NCBI GenBank assembly: GCA_963931925.1
Contig: OZ007567.1
Location: 88,545,498 to 88,609,497 of the forward strand
DNA: 64,000 nucleotides
Reading direction: 5' to 3'
Source of the DNA: Onchidella celtica
Taxonomy: Eukaryota; Mollusca; Gastropoda; Systellommatophora; Onchidiidae
Position 1 is the stretch's first letter. Each line of letters starts with the position of its first letter. Under the pieces are notes generated by a model that saw only the letters and a program-made list of their open reading frames with translations, was not told the DNA's origin and searched no databases. This document shows, in pieces, positions 62,750-64,000 of the stretch. The translations under genes and the position numbers were made by a program.

Positions 62750-63221
62750 GATTTGAGGTCTTTATTTTAGGAGGTTCGCTGCCCTTGGCATTTACACCTC
62801 ACTTTACTTGTTTTATTATTTCTTGTTCTGGCGGGGGGGGGGGGGGGGGGGAGATGATATGGATAAATTTTAATCTATTAATTTCAATTTTGCCCGGGCA
62901 GCGGCCTTTCGGCCTGCTCTTTACGATTTCCAACTGCCAAGGTATCTTTAACGTGCGCAACGTGCACACGGGCCCTCCGAATTTTTTCGTCCTTATCCGA
63001 GAAGACTAGGTACTCGATCATATCCCCCAATAGGACCAGGGACTTGAAAATATGAGAAAAATCCAATTTCCAAGAACTACTCGATCCTACCCCCCAATAG
63101 GACCAGGGACTTGAGAAAATATGAGAAAAATCCACTTTCCAACATGCCTGCACTGCCCGGGTTTAGAACCCGGGACCCTTGGCATGAGAGGCGAGCACCT
63201 TGCCTCTAGACCACCTTGTCC
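62750..63221 (-). mobile_element. tRNA-derived SINE, copy 5, with internal duplication
   Basis: Bracketed by a perfect 14-bp direct repeat. On the minus strand: GGGGACAAGGTGGTCTAGAG head, B-box-like GGTTCTAAACCC, the GCATGTTGG element, CTTCTCGGATAAGGACG, GGGCCCGTGTGCACGTTGC, GCCCGGGCAAAATTG, a C run of about 19, then a 3' end that differs from copies 2 and 4. The block around TCCTATTGGGGG is present twice in tandem with a 67-bp period (63012-63078 and 63079-63145). Other copies have it once or not at all. The intact duplication shows this is a LINE-mobilised insertion. Confidence 0.9.
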
Positions 63222-63235
63222 CCTCTCAGTCTTTC
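63222..63235. repeat. SINE target site duplication, right
   Basis: Second copy of CCTCTCAGTCTTTC, abutting the SINE 5' end (the element is on the minus strand). Confidence 0.85.
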
Positions 63236-63868
63236 AAATGAGCTTGGCGATTCTATAGAAATTTCTATTAGTTCTCAATAAACTGAATCATCAGTATATG
63301 TATTCGTGATTGATACCTTTTCACACAATATAAATGTTATGTGCCTCTCTGCCTCATAAAATAAAACTTAATTTCCCTACGACGCCAAGCTGTAAATGAA
63401 ATATTGACAGTGTAAAGGTGAGAGAACGAAGGAGAACGAGAACTTGAATTTATTTCCATACATCCTACGTGGACCAATATTATCATGCACCGCGCATTCG
63501 AGCTCAGAGTAAAACTAAAAAATGTGAAGTTTAAAACCAGCTGAGATTTCCGTCTAACTAACTAGGGCTTCAAGACTTTCAAGTTTCAGCAAAGCGTTTC
63601 CTTGAATTTATGTAGCAGTTTCCTTACCAGATAGCAGATTGCTCACTGGAGTCATAATTACATTGGCGGGTGTTTGTTCGGTTTGCTCAGAATGTGATTG
63701 TGTCACCAATCTGTGTGCATTTTCTGTACTTCTGAGAGACTGTTTTAACATCCAGGTATATAATCTTAAACAACGAAGTGCCTATGATTGTAATAGTCAA
63801 CGCTATAATAAAACTAATACATCTGTATATATTTTTATTGCATCATAACAAAACGCTACTTGCATCGA

Positions 63869-63872
<4 letters not shown>
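63236..63872. other. No recognised gene
   Basis: AT-rich, unassigned. Confidence 0.5.
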
Positions 63873-63934
<62 letters not shown>

Positions 63935-64000
63935 TTCTCTCTCTCTCTCTTTCTCTCTCTCTCTTTCTCTCTCTCTCTTTCTCTTTCTCTTTTTTTCTCT
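63873..64000. repeat. (CT)n microsatellite cut by the window edge
   Basis: CT repeats with occasional TT interruptions running to the last base. Confidence 0.96.

Overview
This window looks like intergenic or intronic DNA from an invertebrate animal, most likely a mollusc (inference; no host marker gene is present). It has no operons and no recognisable intact host gene. Its recognisable content is animal repeats: long TATC, CT, GTT and GATA microsatellites, LINE 3' ends, a tRNA-derived SINE family, four families of small foldback elements, and one large recent LTR retrotransposon.

The main feature is a complete LTR retrotransposon at 15406-24049, transcribed from the minus strand. It has a 5-bp target duplication (ACTAT), two nearly identical LTRs that begin TGTCAC and end GTGACA, a primer-binding site matching tRNA-Pro, a polypurine tract, a 373-codon gag and a 1163-codon pol. 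Its sequences are Ty3/gypsy-type, but the pol order is protease, integrase, reverse transcriptase, RNase H. Integrase before reverse transcriptase is the Ty1/copia order and is the hallmark of the Gmr1-like group. The capsid C-terminal half resembles the SCAN domain, which is thought to descend from this group. Gag and pol share one frame and are separated only by a TAG that sits directly before the first zinc knuckle.

Left part (1-15400): microsatellites, a SINE copy at 4505-4692, an L2-type LINE 3' end (6450-7062), a striking compound tetranucleotide array (7735-7992), and the 3' end of a restriction-like-endonuclease LINE (8841-9798) lying inside a TATC microsatellite. A foldback element and a SINE lie side by side at 14044-14616.

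Right part (24055-64000): a frameshifted LINE 3' end (33620-34085), a GC-rich block ending in a good splice donor (37640-38073), foldback (MITE-like) families A (43008, 47748), B (44073, 47421), C (59229 and fragments) and D (36072, 43284, 53081), a 36-bp minisatellite (48803), a 750-bp GTT/GCT/ACT array (54084), and SINEs at 40228, 57273 and 62750. The last SINE has a 14-bp target duplication. Between these lie long AT-rich stretches in which I recognise no genes.

The elements form an ecosystem: LINEs supply the machinery that SINEs are thought to borrow, and the small foldback elements would depend on DNA transposases that are not encoded here.
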